A stretch of 64,000 nt of DNA from Ignelater luminosus. Lineage: Eukaryota > Arthropoda > Insecta > Coleoptera > Elateridae. The stretch is from positions 14,610-78,609 of the forward strand of contig VTPC01090912.1 of NCBI GenBank assembly GCA_011009095.1, read 5' to 3'. Position numbers and translations under genes: made by a program. Positions 35,790-47,389 of the stretch are shown one piece after another. The notes under the pieces are model-generated. The model ran no database searches and had not been told where the DNA came from. It saw nothing but the letters and a program-made list of their open reading frames with translations. Positions within the stretch are counted from its first letter, which is position 1. Every line of letters starts with the position of its first letter.

Positions 35790-36080
35790 AGAATTTTAAG
35801 GTTTTACTTTCATGCAATTAACGTAAAGCTGGAAACTTGGTCGCGGGCAAAATTCATTATGTCAAATAGTCTTGCCGTCGGGGCTTATCTAGGTCCATTT
35901 CCTCGTGCTTTTCTTTTTGAAGAAACTGTTGGTCTGGTAAAGGTTTTTTCTGTAGTAGATAGTTTAATAGCGCTTGTCCTCTTTCGTTTCTTTTTCCAAA
36001 TCTGTGGTGACCGATGGAAATTTCGCTCTGGTCTTCTCTTTCTTTCCAATTTTACATTGAGATCGCCTATGAAAGAGAAG
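35790..36080 (-). pseudogene. RTE LINE endonuclease fragment (inverted 5' part)
   Basis: Minus-strand frames read FSFIGDLNVKL at about 36078-36050, then after a shift TNSFFKKKSTRKWT and ISPDGKT at about 35925-35870. These match the RTE endonuclease block GDFNAK...NTFFQKK...W..PDG. The fragment meets, head to head, the sense RTE sequence beginning at about 36082. Confidence 0.65.
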
Positions 36081-36081
36081 T

Positions 36082-37890
36082 ATGACAAACCAAACACAGT
36101 TAAGAAACATAAGCAAAGATATATCTAAGGCTATCAGAACAGATATAAGAAAATACAACACAAAAGAGATAAAGCGGGTTGTTGAAGAAAATAAGGAAAT
36201 GAAGGTTCTAAGGAAAGCCATGTCCGAAGGTGAAAAAAACATCAACAGACTTACTAAAAGAAACGGTCAATTAATAACTAACAAAACAGAGATACTCAAC
36301 ACTGTCGAGAAATCTTATGCTGAACTTTACACTGAAAAGGCAGAAAATTAGGACACTAACATTCTTAAACTAAAAAGCCAGGGTTCAGAAGATATACTAT
36401 GTATCACTGTGCAGGAAGTGCAAAAGGCCTTAAAAGAGATAAAGAACAACAAGTCACCCGGTGACGATGGAATAACTATTGAAGCCATAAAAACATGAGG
36501 GCCACTACTTATATAAGAAATATGTAATCTCTTCAACTTGTGTTTACGGAAAGGAATAACACCATCTCAGTGGCGTAGAGCTGTAACAATATTAATTCAT
36601 AAAAAGGGAAATATTACCAACCTGCAGAATTACCGACCTACAAGATTTCTATCCCAAGTATACAAGCTATTTATGAAGATAATCACAGAAAGGCTTAAAA
36701 AAGTTAGATTTCTAGCAGCCTAGACAACAAGCGGATTTTAAGTCTGGATACAGATAATAAAAACTGTAATAAAGAAGTGTGCGGAATACAACAAACCCTT
36801 GATTCTTGTGCTTGTTGATTACGAGAAAGCATCTAACACTATCAACCAGTACAAAATTCTAAAATCTCTTGCTGAGTGCCGAATAGATTCTAGATTATCA
36901 ATATAGTCAGACATATCTATCAGAGTGCTACAGCTTGCGTTAAATTCCATGAAGAAATAAAAAAGTTCCACATTGAGAGAGGTGTACGTCAGGGTAACGT
37001 TATCTCCCCAAAGTTGTTTAAAATACTTCTGGAATATATGTTTAAGCGGACAAACTTTGAGAATATAGAAATAAACCTAAACGGCGAGAAACTTAACTAC
37101 CTGAAGTTTGAGACGAAATAGTATTGATTACAGACTGCATAAATGAAGCCAAACAGATGTTACAACAACTGGAAACATCATTGCAAAATGTTGGTCTCGA
37201 AATTAACACCAATAAAATTAAATTTATGACAAATCTTATCATGAGTGAAAGCATCTTAGTTGGTAAATGAGAAATCCAACAAGTATCTAGGTCATGAAAT
37301 ACGTTTAGGAAGAGACAACCAAACGTGTGAAATCGTGAGGCGAATAGAACTAACCTGGGCTGAGTTTGGACGATTGCATCATGCCTTCAAGTCAGATATC
37401 TCGTTGTGCTTGAAAAGAAATGTCTTCGATTAGTGCGTGTTGTCCGTCTTGACATATGGGTCAGAAACCTTGACTCTTACAAAGATCACGGTAAAGAAGA
37501 TAACCGTCGCACAAAGAGCTATGAAAACATCAATGCTGGGCATGACTCTCGGGGATAAGGTGACAAACGAAGAAATTCGAAGGAAAACCGGGATGCGAGA
37601 CGCTGTTGAAAAAATAGCAACCCTAAAGTGAAACTGGGCTGGACATCTAGCAAGGTATACGGATGACAGATGGACCAAAAGGATTATAGAATGAAGGCTT
37701 AAACAGGAGGCCTAGACAAGAGGCCTTTCGAAGTAGAGGTCGCCCTCCCGCAAGGTGGTCCGATGACATTAAAAGAACACAAACAAATTGAATGTGTGTA
37801 GCAAGAGATCGAAACCAATGAGAAAATATACGAGAGGGCTATGTCCAGCAGTAGACGTTGATGGCTACGTTATGATGATGATAATGAAAT
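36082..37890 (+). pseudogene. RTE LINE: linker, reverse transcriptase and C-terminal domain
   Basis: Sense frames give a charged linker (ISKDISKAIRTDIRKYN, 36110), LKEIKNNKSPGDDGITIEA (36430), LRKGITPSQWRRAVTILIHK (36540), NYRPTRFLSQVYKLFMKII, VLVDYEKASNTI (36810), a degraded RT core (36960-37130), LETSLQNVGLEINTNKIKF (37170), LTYGSETLTLTK (37450) and MKTSMLGMTLGDK (37530). It ends GLCPAVDVDG followed by a short ATGATGATGATAATGA run typical of RTE 3' ends. Stops and frameshifts are frequent and the YADD box is not recognisable. The FAF/FDR motif reads EKASNT. Confidence 0.8.
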
Positions 37891-37899
37891 AATACTATT

Positions 37900-38240
37900 T
37901 ATGGTAAAGTGAACGTCAAACGTAATAGCAATTGAAAAATGATCAGATTCCCACAAATCAAGCATAATGAACCATTGCAGTTTGGAATCTATATCTGCTG
38001 GCCATACGGTAATTTGGTAGGGCAATCCATCATTAAAAATCACTAGGTTTAGAGAATCTACAACCTGTAGTAATTGAGCACGGATCTGATCATCCAGGAC
38101 TGACTATGGGCATTAAAATCACCACAGCCCAGGCTGGTAAGAAAGATGCTTTCTCAGTCTTTAATACAAGATTGAACTTGCGGATGTCGGTATATTGAGA
38201 GGAAAAAGGATGTAGCACAAGGTTAGACTAACTGAATGTC
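37900..38240 (-). pseudogene. LINE endonuclease fragment (I/R1/Jockey type)
   Basis: Minus-strand sequence reads CGDFNAHS (about 38115), then LLQVVDSLNLVIFNDGLPYQI (about 38060, in two parts here: LLQVVDSLNL and VIFNDGLP), and ESDHFSIAI near 37940. GDFNAH...L.L.NDG.P....SDHF.I is the catalytic half of an apurinic-type endonuclease from I/R1/Jockey LINEs. A frameshift precedes GDFNAH. It directly abuts the 3' tail of the RTE copy, so one element probably inserted into the other. Confidence 0.6.
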
Positions 38241-38764
38241 ACAGGGAGGATAAGTATAACAATTTTGTGATTTAGCGCAAGGATAAGGCGATTTAGCTAT
38301 TGAACGGTGTATTTGTTCATTGATATTGCTAATTGAATTCTCTACCTTGAAGATAAAGTGGGCAGTGCAAACGTAGTTTTGCCATAATTGTATGAGTTAG
38401 AGATTTTTAAATCAATACCTGTTGGTAACTGCGTTTACTTTCTATAATTATTCTATTCGCAATTGGTCAGGAGTAAATAACTCGATTATAATTCTAAATT
38501 TATCTTGTAAGATGTATTGGTTGGTTGCTTGAGTCAGTGATCTTGGTGTTGTAAAAACTTCGTTTCTTCATCGACATTTTTTTGCTTACTTAATGAACCA
38601 TATATAGTGTGTTACCAGCACAACATTATTCTGTTTTACCAATTTCATTAAAATGTTTGGTATTAATTTGTTTTAGTGTGGGCTTTTAGTAGTACCTTTG
38701 GTGCTGTTGTGTGCTTATTCCACAGCATATGAGTGTTCAAACGGTAAAGATTGTTCTTAATTGT
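38241..38764. other. Intergenic, nothing recognised
   Basis: No gene seen. Contains the left target flank (TTGT) of the copia element. Confidence 0.35.
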
Positions 38765-38957
38765 TGAGTTGTAGAAAAACGCAGATATAATTGAATGGGA
38801 AAAGTATTTTAATGTAAGAAAACACTATATAGTAATTATACCACAAGGAAAACGTCAATTAATAATTTTTGACAAAACAGAATAGGGAAGTAATCGTCAA
38901 CGTTACAATTAAATGGTGACATAAAATATAAAACATTATGATGTCACATTTTTAATA
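38765..38957 (-). repeat. copia 3' LTR
   Basis: Plus-strand TGAGTTGTAGAAAA... to ...TTTTTAATA. Aligns along its whole length to 41990-42188. Its outer base pair has changed (terminal CA to TA). Confidence 0.9.
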
Positions 38958-38966
38958 CCCTCCCTT
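38958..38966 (-). promoter_or_regulatory. copia polypurine tract
   Basis: AAGGGAGGG on the element strand immediately precedes the 3' LTR. It is the expected primer for plus-strand DNA synthesis. Confidence 0.8.
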
Positions 38967-39001
38967 AATGTTTTATGTATTTGAAGAAATGCTTAATTAA
39001 T

Positions 39002-41235
39002 CTAAAGGTCCCTAGGTCCCTCGCTTGGTCCAAGAAGTTCGACCATTTTTCTATGTTTTGGACTAGCTAGACTCTTCGTCGTACCATCAGCTGCCATGTC
39101 CTGCGTTGGTAGATATTCTAGGGTAATGGAGTCATCTTCGAAAGCTTCTCCTACAAAGTGAAATCTGATGTCAATGTGCTTTGTCCGTCTATTAAGCATA
39201 TGGTTTCTTGACATGGCTTGTGCATATTGATTATCGTTATAGATAAGTATGGAAAAATTGTTCTGCATTAACTCGCTCATAACACGTCTTAAAAATTTTG
39301 CTTCTTTGACCCCGTCACTTAAAGACATGTACTCAGCTTCTGCACATGAGAGGGCAACTGTTCTTTGCTTCTTGCTTTTCCAACTTATTTTCCAACATAT
39401 CCCAATAATCCTTCCACTCCTCGTTCGAAAATTTAGCATAAATTCATAGTGCCTTTCAGGTATAGTAGGACCCTTTTTGCCGCAGTCCAATGCGTTTTTT
39501 TTTTGTAACAGGTATTAAATTGACTCAATACACTGGCCGCATCCGCAATATCTGGTCTGCATGCCACAGCCAAATACATCAGATACCCTACCAGCGCCTG
39601 ATAAGGAAGGTGGTATGATTTATTTGTAGTATTTAGAATCTTCTTTTACTAGTGACAGACTGGGATCTAACGGAGATGGTGCTGGCTTGCAATCTGTTAT
39701 TTTAAAATTTTCTAGGACATTTTTAATATACGTGACTTGGTCTAGAAATAGCTTTCCTTCTTTTCTCAGAATTCTCATACCAAGGATTTGTTCCGCACGA
39801 CCCAAATCTTTGATTTTAAAGATTTTCATCAATCCTTGTTTTATTTTCTGCTTCAAGGTCTCACTGTTGCATAACATGATAATACGATCCACGTAAAGAG
39901 CTATGATGCAGATGTCCTTATTGTCTTTATACTGATATAAGCAGGGTTCACTTTCTAGCCTTTTGAAATTTAGTGATGTAAGTACGTTGTGTATTTTCAA
40001 GTACCAACTATGCGAGGATTATTTTAAGCCATATATAGCTATCTTTAAAAGACATACTTTGTTTTCCTGTCTTTTAACAATAAAGTCCTGTGGTTGCTCC
40101 ATGTACACTTTTTCGTTGAGGTCGCCATTTAGAAAAGCCGTTTTTACATCCAGGTGGTCAATATCAAGATCTAGTTCCACTTCCACGGCTAAAAGAAATC
40201 TTAACTGAGCAGTTTCTCACTACTGGAGAAAATGTTTTTGTATAATCCGTTCCAAATTTTTGACTGATTCCTCTTGCAACCAGACGGGCTTTGTGTCTTG
40301 TTACTTTTCCTTTACGATCCTTTTTCAGTTTGAAAATCTATTTACATTTCGCCACATTCGTGTTTTCAGGTCTCTCGACCAATGTCCAGGCTCTATTTTC
40401 TTTAAAAGAAAGATGTTCCTCTTCCATAGCAGCCCTTCAACTGCCAGCATCTTTAGAAGATTTGGCTTCATTTACTGTCAGTGGTACAGAGGTATTACAA
40501 ACCACGTTGTAAACCTCAAAATCAGTAAAATCCTTTCTAATTCGTTTAGGATATCTTCTCTCTGTTTCATTCACAACTACCTCATCTTCAGTTTTCACAC
40601 CAGAACCATGGTTCTCAGCAGCTACATTTTCCTACTTCCTACTTCCTTCTGATCAGTTTGATTGGATGGATAGCTGGGATCATGTATTTTCGTATCACAA
40701 CCACTCAACTGAATCTCTACTTGCGTATTTTCTATTTCAGAACAGTTGTTATTATCCTTTTGTTCTGTAAAATAACAATTTTCAGTCAATACTACATCTC
40801 GAGAGTTTGTTATTTTGTGAGTTACATGATCGACTAAACGCTAAGACTTAGATTCTGTATTATATCCAACAACAATTAGTTTTTGTTTTTGAAGTCTAAT
40901 TTGTTTAACTGTTTTGGAAGTGGACGTATGCAGTGCAGCTAAAGATTCTAAGATGACGCAGGTCTGCTTTGCGACCTGTCCATGCTTCTTCTGGAGTAAC
41001 GTTTTTTAACGCCTTAGTTGGTGACCGGTTTTTTTGAGTAAATGACTGTATTAGCCGCTTCAGCCCAATAACTTTTACTTAAACCGTTATCGCTTAATAA
41101 GCATCTAGTCTTTTCCATAATTGTTCTATTGGCTCTTTCACTGACGCCATTTTGCTCGGCTGAATAAGGGGTCATGGTTTGGTGTTTTGTGCCGTGTCCA
41201 CTCAGATAATCTGCAAATTCTTTATTTGTATACTC
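39002..41235 (-). pseudogene. copia pol remnant: integrase end, reverse transcriptase, RNase H
   Basis: From 41215 leftwards: integrase end with MTPYSAEQNGVSERANR (third catalytic acid) but without the first two acidic residues. A variable linker follows, then RT (VEVELDLDIDHLDVKTAFL, LNGDLNEKVYMEQP about 40120, LYVDRIIMLC about 39890, FKIKDLGRAEQILGM 39800), and RNase H (VALSCAEAEYMSLSDGVKEA 39380, RTKHIDIRFHFV 39190). The RT active site reads YVDR where YVDD is required, so the enzyme would be dead even without the many stops and frameshifts. A stop cluster near 39610 separates RT from RNase H. Confidence 0.88.
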
Positions 41236-41891
41236 GCTTTAAATTACATTCAGAATCCTTGTGTCCTTGCTGGTGACATTTGTAGCGTTTTAAAATAAAT
41301 CTCTTGTTATATGGTTTTGATTTTGTTGCCAATGCTACTTCTCGTTCATTTTTATCTAATTTTATGTTTTCCTGGAGCAACTCGCTCTTAACTAAGTCAG
41401 ACGTTAAATATACTCCTGAGTTCTCCAAAGCCATTACCATTGGTTCATATGGGGCTGGCAATCCATTTAACTCATCTTCAATGGATTTACTGATCGCAGC
41501 AATTTGCTGAGCAGTAGTTATTATTTTTGTAACATAACCCTCCATCGACTGACATTGAGATAATTTTATGCTAAACAAAATTCTCAGCAGACTTAATCTT
41601 CTAACAAGTCCCCTATCCTCATAAGCTTTTTGGAGTTATCCCATGCCTCTTTTGCTGTTTTTGCCTCTCTTATATGAGCGTAACACGATTTCTTAACACG
41701 CAAACAAATTTTAGCCAAAGGTTTTGTACTTTTTTGGGATCCACAGCAACACTGTTTTTATCCGTGTCCAACTCAGGCTCAATGCAACGCCAAAGATCTT
41801 CGTGGGATAGGTACATTCTCATGGTAAATTTCCAATCGTTATAATTGGATACACCATCTAGTAGTTCAATGCTAATATTTTTGTCCACCAT
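41222..41891 (-). pseudogene. copia gag remnant
   Basis: ATG at 41891 starts MVDKNISIELLDGVSNYN, WKFTMRMYL, typical of copia Gag. A frame break near 41580-41670 is followed by GYVTKIITTAQQIAAI, ENSGVYLTSDLVKSELLQ and a zinc knuckle. The knuckle reads RYKCHQQGHKDSEC, so the first of its cysteines has been replaced by Arg. Gag packages the element RNA into particles. This one is broken and truncated by the internal deletion. Confidence 0.85.
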
Positions 41892-41972
41892 CGTGTATAT
41901 TTAAAATATAAAGTTATAAAACACAAACAAAAAACTTATTTTGTCTTCTTTGTTATGAGCCTATTTTACATT

Positions 41973-41989
41973 GTGCTGGGCCCATAACC
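41973..41989 (-). promoter_or_regulatory. copia primer binding site, tRNA-iMet internal (half-tRNA) type
   Basis: On the element strand GGTTATGGGCCCAGCAC directly follows the 5' LTR. It is complementary to the anticodon-arm region of eukaryotic initiator tRNA-Met (GCTGGGCCCATAACC), not to its 3' CCA end. This is the primer arrangement known for Drosophila copia, which uses a cleaved 5' half of tRNA-iMet. Confidence 0.85.
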
Positions 41990-42188
41990 TGAGGGGTTAT
42001 AGAAAAACGCAGATATAATTGAATGGAGAAAGTATTTTAATGTAAGAAAACACTATATAATTTAATTACACCACAAGGAAAATGTCAATTAAAAATTTTT
42101 GACAAGACAGAATAGGGAGGTAATCATCAAGGTTACAATTAAATGGTGACATAAAATATAAAACATTATGACGTCACATTTTTTAACA
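41990..42188 (-). repeat. copia 5' LTR
   Basis: Begins TGTTAAAAAATGTGACG and ends ACCCCTCA on the element strand, so TG...CA ends are intact. It would carry promoter and poly(A) functions. Confidence 0.9.
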
Positions 42189-45100
42189 CTTGTTGCGTCT
42201 GAAACTTAGGAGGATTTAGTTAGTAACCATAAATCGAGACTTTTTGACGCTTTGTTTATGTTATCATTCTACCTTTTAATGAACCATGGCCTGTCATCAC
42301 TGCGTTATAAAAAAAGAGGGTTATTACATTAACTTGCGTTTATAGCGCGATACGCTTGAATTAAAAAATCAATCACGATTTAGTAATTAATCTATTTTTT
42401 TCCGAACGTCTATGGTTGACAATAAAGATCAATAATGCAAGAAAAACTAATTTATAGGTATTTCTTTTATAGTTTTATTTGGAGTAACTTAAATAAGTAG
42501 GTCAAACTATCCTCGATGTCCTTTTTAAATTGGAAATAGATTTTATTAATAACATAGTAACTTGTAATTGGTTACAAGAATTACATAGATTAGTATGAAC
42601 TACACTATGACTATAACAAAGTACCTAAAATTCATTACTTTTTTCTTCCTTGTTGTTTTATTATAACAATGGGTTTGATAAGTAACTTAAATATTTTAAG
42701 ACACACAAAGATTAGACATTTTATTCTTCCTGTTTTAATCATCATTCTTACATACACAAACATGTGTCCGTTATACAATGTTATGGTAATAAAAAGGCAA
42801 CTTACAAGATTTGATAAAAATTATGACCACTTAAAATCGTCATTTACAAAACGATCTACTTTCAGTGACACGATACCTCTCATAAAAACTAAAAGATTTA
42901 CTGTCACTCTTAAAAAGTCTTATTAACCTTTTCCCAACCCAACTGTTTCTAAAATATAAACACAGATATCATCTAATCTTTATTAATCACACCTTAAGTG
43001 TAAAGTTGAAAGATCTAGAAAAATTCTTACCTACGCTCACCGACAATTCTAGGTTGTTGTCATGGTCGTGGTCGAGTTTTTGCTTTACAAATTCTAAAAT
43101 AACCCCGATAATAATAGTATACCTCTATACCTCTAGTATAATCCTTATTATTAGTGTGGGATAGCGTCATATTAAGAGGGACTCTAACAATAACACAATA
43201 ACACCGATACACAAAAAGATACAAATAGTCCTCCATACTTTTGTGGTTTTACAAAGTATTGTATGGGAGGAGGAATCGTTAAATTTTGAAATAATTGTTA
43301 AAATCCTTGAATGATGTTGTTTCCTTTTGCATAATTTTATTTAATTTCGAGTCCACTCTCAGCATCAGCGTTTATGCAAATTTTATAAATCGATACAAGA
43401 TAATTTTATGCAAATAAGGTAATCCAATATAGCAAAACATTTACTTTTATCTTAAATCAGTCCCAATATTTTACCAAAACATAAAAAAACGACCAAAAAA
43501 AGAAACTCAAAGTTAAAACCTTATAACCCACTTCGGACTAACATGTAAATTGCCCGGAAAACTCACTCCTTATCGATTGTTTAGCAGCTTTTTTATTGCA
43601 TATCGATCAGGTTCTATTAACATACGATTAACAAACGTGCCAAAAGTGCAGACATATTGTTAATGGTGTGTGGAGACGGAGATTCAACTCGAAAACTAAT
43701 AGAATAGGTGTAATTTCTATAAAATCTTACACGCCTATTTGAGATTCATCTCGAGTGTAGAATTGTATACTTGTTTAGTTTATTCGAAGGTGAAAGAAAA
43801 AAAATAATACAAATTTGACAAGCACGCCATTGAAAACTATCTAGTATATGTACCCATTGTAATAATATTTTGAGTATTAAATATAAAAATAGTCATTTGC
43901 TACATGGGGTGCGGTCAGTGAGGCAACACATAAATGCATGATTAATTTATTCTATTCAAATAGCCATATTTCTATATAATTTCATAATATTATCGACGTT
44001 TTAAAAACTAAAAGAGTTTACAAAATTAACAGTCAGAAATAGAAAAGTAATAATAACTTATATGAACACGCGAGAAAACTTGACCCTAATTGAGCAATCT
44101 AACAGTTCACTATTTGAATGTCAAAATTTGTTTAGAAGTTGCAAGGAAACACCTTAGTCATCAAATATCATTGTAATTAATTAAGTCAAGCTGTAAAATT
44201 GTAGTGAGGAGTGTGGCAACTATATTTTTTATTTTCGTTTTTAAACGATCAACTTGTCACCTCTCATTAATAACAGTTTTATATTAAACTGAAGTTACTT
44301 TATTATATTTACCTGGAAATACTACCCTATGTATACAAAGACGAACCTATCCAGCTCAGGGTTATGCAAAAAGAGTGCAGTGAATGTACTGCACTGCAGC
44401 TTTCGATGCCAAAAGTCCGGAAATAACATTGTTACATTTTTGAAACCTCTTTAAACTTGTTTAATATTAAATTCATTCTTTTCCTTACTTTTGCACCAGG
44501 GTCTTGAAGAACATTTGCACGCCCTTAATCCAGCTAATGTAAATAGACGCTGCCTTTATCATCAGAAGAAAGGAAATAACTTCTACTTGAGCCAACGATG
44601 TAAAAAGTTCCTTATAAGTTAACCACGTGATGCTCATAATATGTTTTCGATAATCCCCACATGATTTAACAGTAAAGTGAATAGTGCAGTCAAATATTAT
44701 TCAATAGCTTCGTTTACGAAAGTTTCGTTAATAACATTTCGCCATGTTTTAAGTAACTGACCGAACTCGGAAATTTCAAAGTTACTCCAACCCAATTAAT
44801 TTCACTAACAGGAGATTATATTTCTTCCTAGTTCCGATTAAACTTTTAAAATCTAAAAGAAACCTGAAGTTTGAATAAAAAATCTCTCAACGCCTTGGAG
44901 TTATAAGTACTAGAACCAGTCTCCTTCTTTTTTTAAGGTTTAGGGAATTATTGTTGTTTTGCCTAGTCGTTTTAAGTGGGGAAGAATCAAAACATGATAA
45001 GATGCCAATCAGTTTTTTTCACTCCTGAAAGATTTGTCACATTGACAATTTGGTCTTTGTTTTCATAAGAAGCATTCTTCCATCACAAAACGGATCCTGC

Positions 45101-46328
45101 CGCGTGGTTCTATCTCTCGATGGACTACCAATGCAGTTGCCTCAAAAATTCGCAAGAAGTGGGTCTTAAATGTTAAATTATAAGAAGAGAGTTTGAATTT
45201 AAAGCTTTAGGTATAAACGCTTGAATATAGAGTTTTACAAATAGGACTGCTCCGTAAGGTTTTGGCTTATGTTAGATCCAGCATGCAGTTGACGGTTTTT
45301 AAGACGAAGCTTTATCTATTTTGAGTAGATACAGTATTCATAAACCTAGTTATACTCCGTTCACGATGTTTCTGGGTCGTAACAGGCCTTTTGTTAAGTT
45401 GGAAGTGTTTTCTTTTTTTTTGAGAATTGTCGTACCTGCGACTGCATTTGGCGCTGTTGCACGATCAAAGATTTTGCATAAACGCTTAGTGCCGATTTGT
45501 TTTGTTTTGTTAAAAAAATCAAGTTTTCCATATATTTACAGAGTTACAAAAGAAAGACAACAGCGTGAGGTTAAACTGTCATAAAATCATAACCTTAAAG
45601 CACATTAAGCGTCAATAAGATTTTACAAGCCGAGTTAATAGATAAACAGCCCGGTTTACAATACTCAAACTGTCATTCTTCCACAGCCATATGCGACCCA
45701 GAAACATTGTAAACGCTCTATACTAGCATTTAACAAACGTGTGTCAAGTGAAAGTTCGGGTATTTATGTCAAGGTGGTATGTTGATGGATTTTCGAACCC
45801 TTGCCGGTGGCATATTTTTATCAAGAGTACAGTACTACTGACTATTCATAACGAGCATCAGATACTGCACAGATTATTGCAATTCTGCACGCTTGCTACT
45901 TACTTTCGTCAATGGCTGCAGTTGGTTTTATTTAAGATAATTTTTATAGAAATTCGCTCGTTTTAAAATTTAGTAAGCTGTCATATTAAATTTGACAAAA
46001 CTGTCGCTTCCAATTGTGTAAATTCTGTGCAATCGATGCAAATATAGTTACCGGTGGGTCTCCTGCACTTTGGCAATGTAAGACAGACACAGTGATACGT
46101 ATTTTCCAAAAACCTAAAACCTGTAGCAGACAAATATTTTTATCTTTGACAATTGTGTTGTTCCAATTATTCAAATTCATTAAAAGATTCTGAAACTTTA
46201 ATTTTATAGTTTAACAACAGTATAGATCCCATTGTTTAAATATCAGTAGGAGATTCCCTACTCGTAATGTGTGCACAGACATTGCCATTGAATTATATTC
46301 AAGTAGCGTATGAAAAAAATGTCAGAGA
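42189..46328. other. Intergenic, no gene seen
   Basis: About 4.1 kb, A+T-rich. An 85-codon frame at 42669-42926 is Lys/Ile-rich and unrecognised. A perfect 8-bp stem with 6-base loop (AGTGCAGT...ACTGCACT) is at 44374-44395. No repeats with matching ends were found by eye. Confidence 0.35.
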
Positions 46329-46594
46329 TGTAAGATTTGTGATTGTATTTTGCAAAATTAATAAATAGCACAGTATATATTAATTATAAACACGTTTATT
46401 CATTTCTACTTCTCACTTCGACTGCCCGTAAATACATATTAATACATTCTCAAGAATGTTTCCAATATCCCATATGCGTTACGGCCAATTAAAATCACTC
46501 GTTGCCAACAGACCATAACTAAGCTAAAGGGTAACATTCATAACTTCTAGTTAATAAAACATTCGACGACGTCGCGTAGTCCCCGGATTCTACA
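46329..46594 (-). repeat. gypsy 3' LTR
   Basis: On the element strand TGTAGAATCCGGGGAC... to ...CAAATCTTACA. Preceded on the element strand by ACACCCCGCA. Confidence 0.8.
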
Positions 46595-46982
46595 TGCGGG
46601 GTGTCCTCATACATTCTTTTGTTTTATAACTAAGAACAAGAGAATAACTAAGTAACTAGTACAACAAAAGCAGAACGTATTAACTTCAACTAGCTACTAA
46701 CGAAACAAAGCTTACTAAACTATAGCTTAATGAGTAGATGGGATTCAAAAATGCAGTTTTGAAACAGTTTATAACACAATATTGTCTCAAATCATAACAG
46801 TAAGTACCATCAGAACGTTGAGCTGCATCTTAATGTCCTAATGGATAACTTACATACGCCAACAACCTCCAAACGTAAGATGTGGCAACCACCACGTACC
46901 ATATGCACACGATGTCTAACGGCAACCAGACCACAAGAAAATCACACTACTACAATAGGCGACCAGGCAACCACGTACATGA

Positions 46983-47273
46983 GAAGGCGACAACCTCAAC
47001 ATAAATCGTAGCAGCTGAAACGGTGAGGCTACGATCTCGACACCAAATACAAAAACCTCAACTATGAGGTGACAACTTCAGTTATTGAAATAATGAGGCC
47101 ACAACCTCAATACAACAAAATACTTAAAATATGAGGCTAAAACTTCGACATAAAACAACATACGTAACAAGCAAGACTAGAATCTCAAAACAAAACACAA
47201 TACTTAAACTACGAGGCTACAACCTCAACACAAAACAAAATACTCGCAATGAGAGGCTATAACTTCAACCTCA
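46983..47273 (-). repeat. ~40-bp tandem array in the gypsy 3' region
   Basis: About eight units begin at 46983, 47025, 47066, 47095, 47133, 47173, 47213 and 47253 (spacing mostly 38-42). Each has GAGGCTACAACCTC or a variant, an imperfect palindrome (GAGG...CCTC), followed by an A-rich spacer with AACACAAAACAAAATACTT. Non-coding in all frames. Lies between the integrase remnant and the 3' LTR. Confidence 0.8.
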
Positions 47274-47389
47274 ACGCGTACCAACCAAACGAATACCTAC
47301 TAGAATTTATGCTTGCACGGTGATCCATTTCTTGAGTTTATCAACGGTGTCCCTCACGCAAATCCTCAACTTCGTAGCAATCATTAAAT

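Larger units (their letters stand above)
38765..42188 (-). mobile_element. Ty1/copia LTR retrotransposon, internally deleted
   Basis: Two LTRs of about 193 and 199 bp bound a 3.4-kb element on the minus strand, shorter than the usual ~5 kb. A tRNA-iMet-type primer site adjoins the 5' LTR and a polypurine tract adjoins the 3' LTR. The flanking 5-mers ATTGT (38760-38764) and CTTGT (42189-42193) are a probable target duplication with one change. Gag is followed directly by the end of the integrase, so protease and most of integrase have been deleted near 41222-41235. RT and RNase H follow. LTR divergence (several substitutions and small indels in ~195 bp) indicates an old insertion. Confidence 0.9.

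Noticed and set aside
35727-36128. 133-codon plus-strand frame as a host gene
   Set aside because: It is antisense to recognisable RTE endonuclease residues, and in its last part overlaps the sense RTE linker in another frame.
40260-40652. 130-codon plus-strand frame
   Set aside because: Antisense shadow of the copia pol region on the minus strand.
42669-42926. 85-codon Lys/Ile-rich frame as a small gene
   Set aside because: No homology pattern and no regulatory signals. Composition is that expected of A+T-rich DNA.
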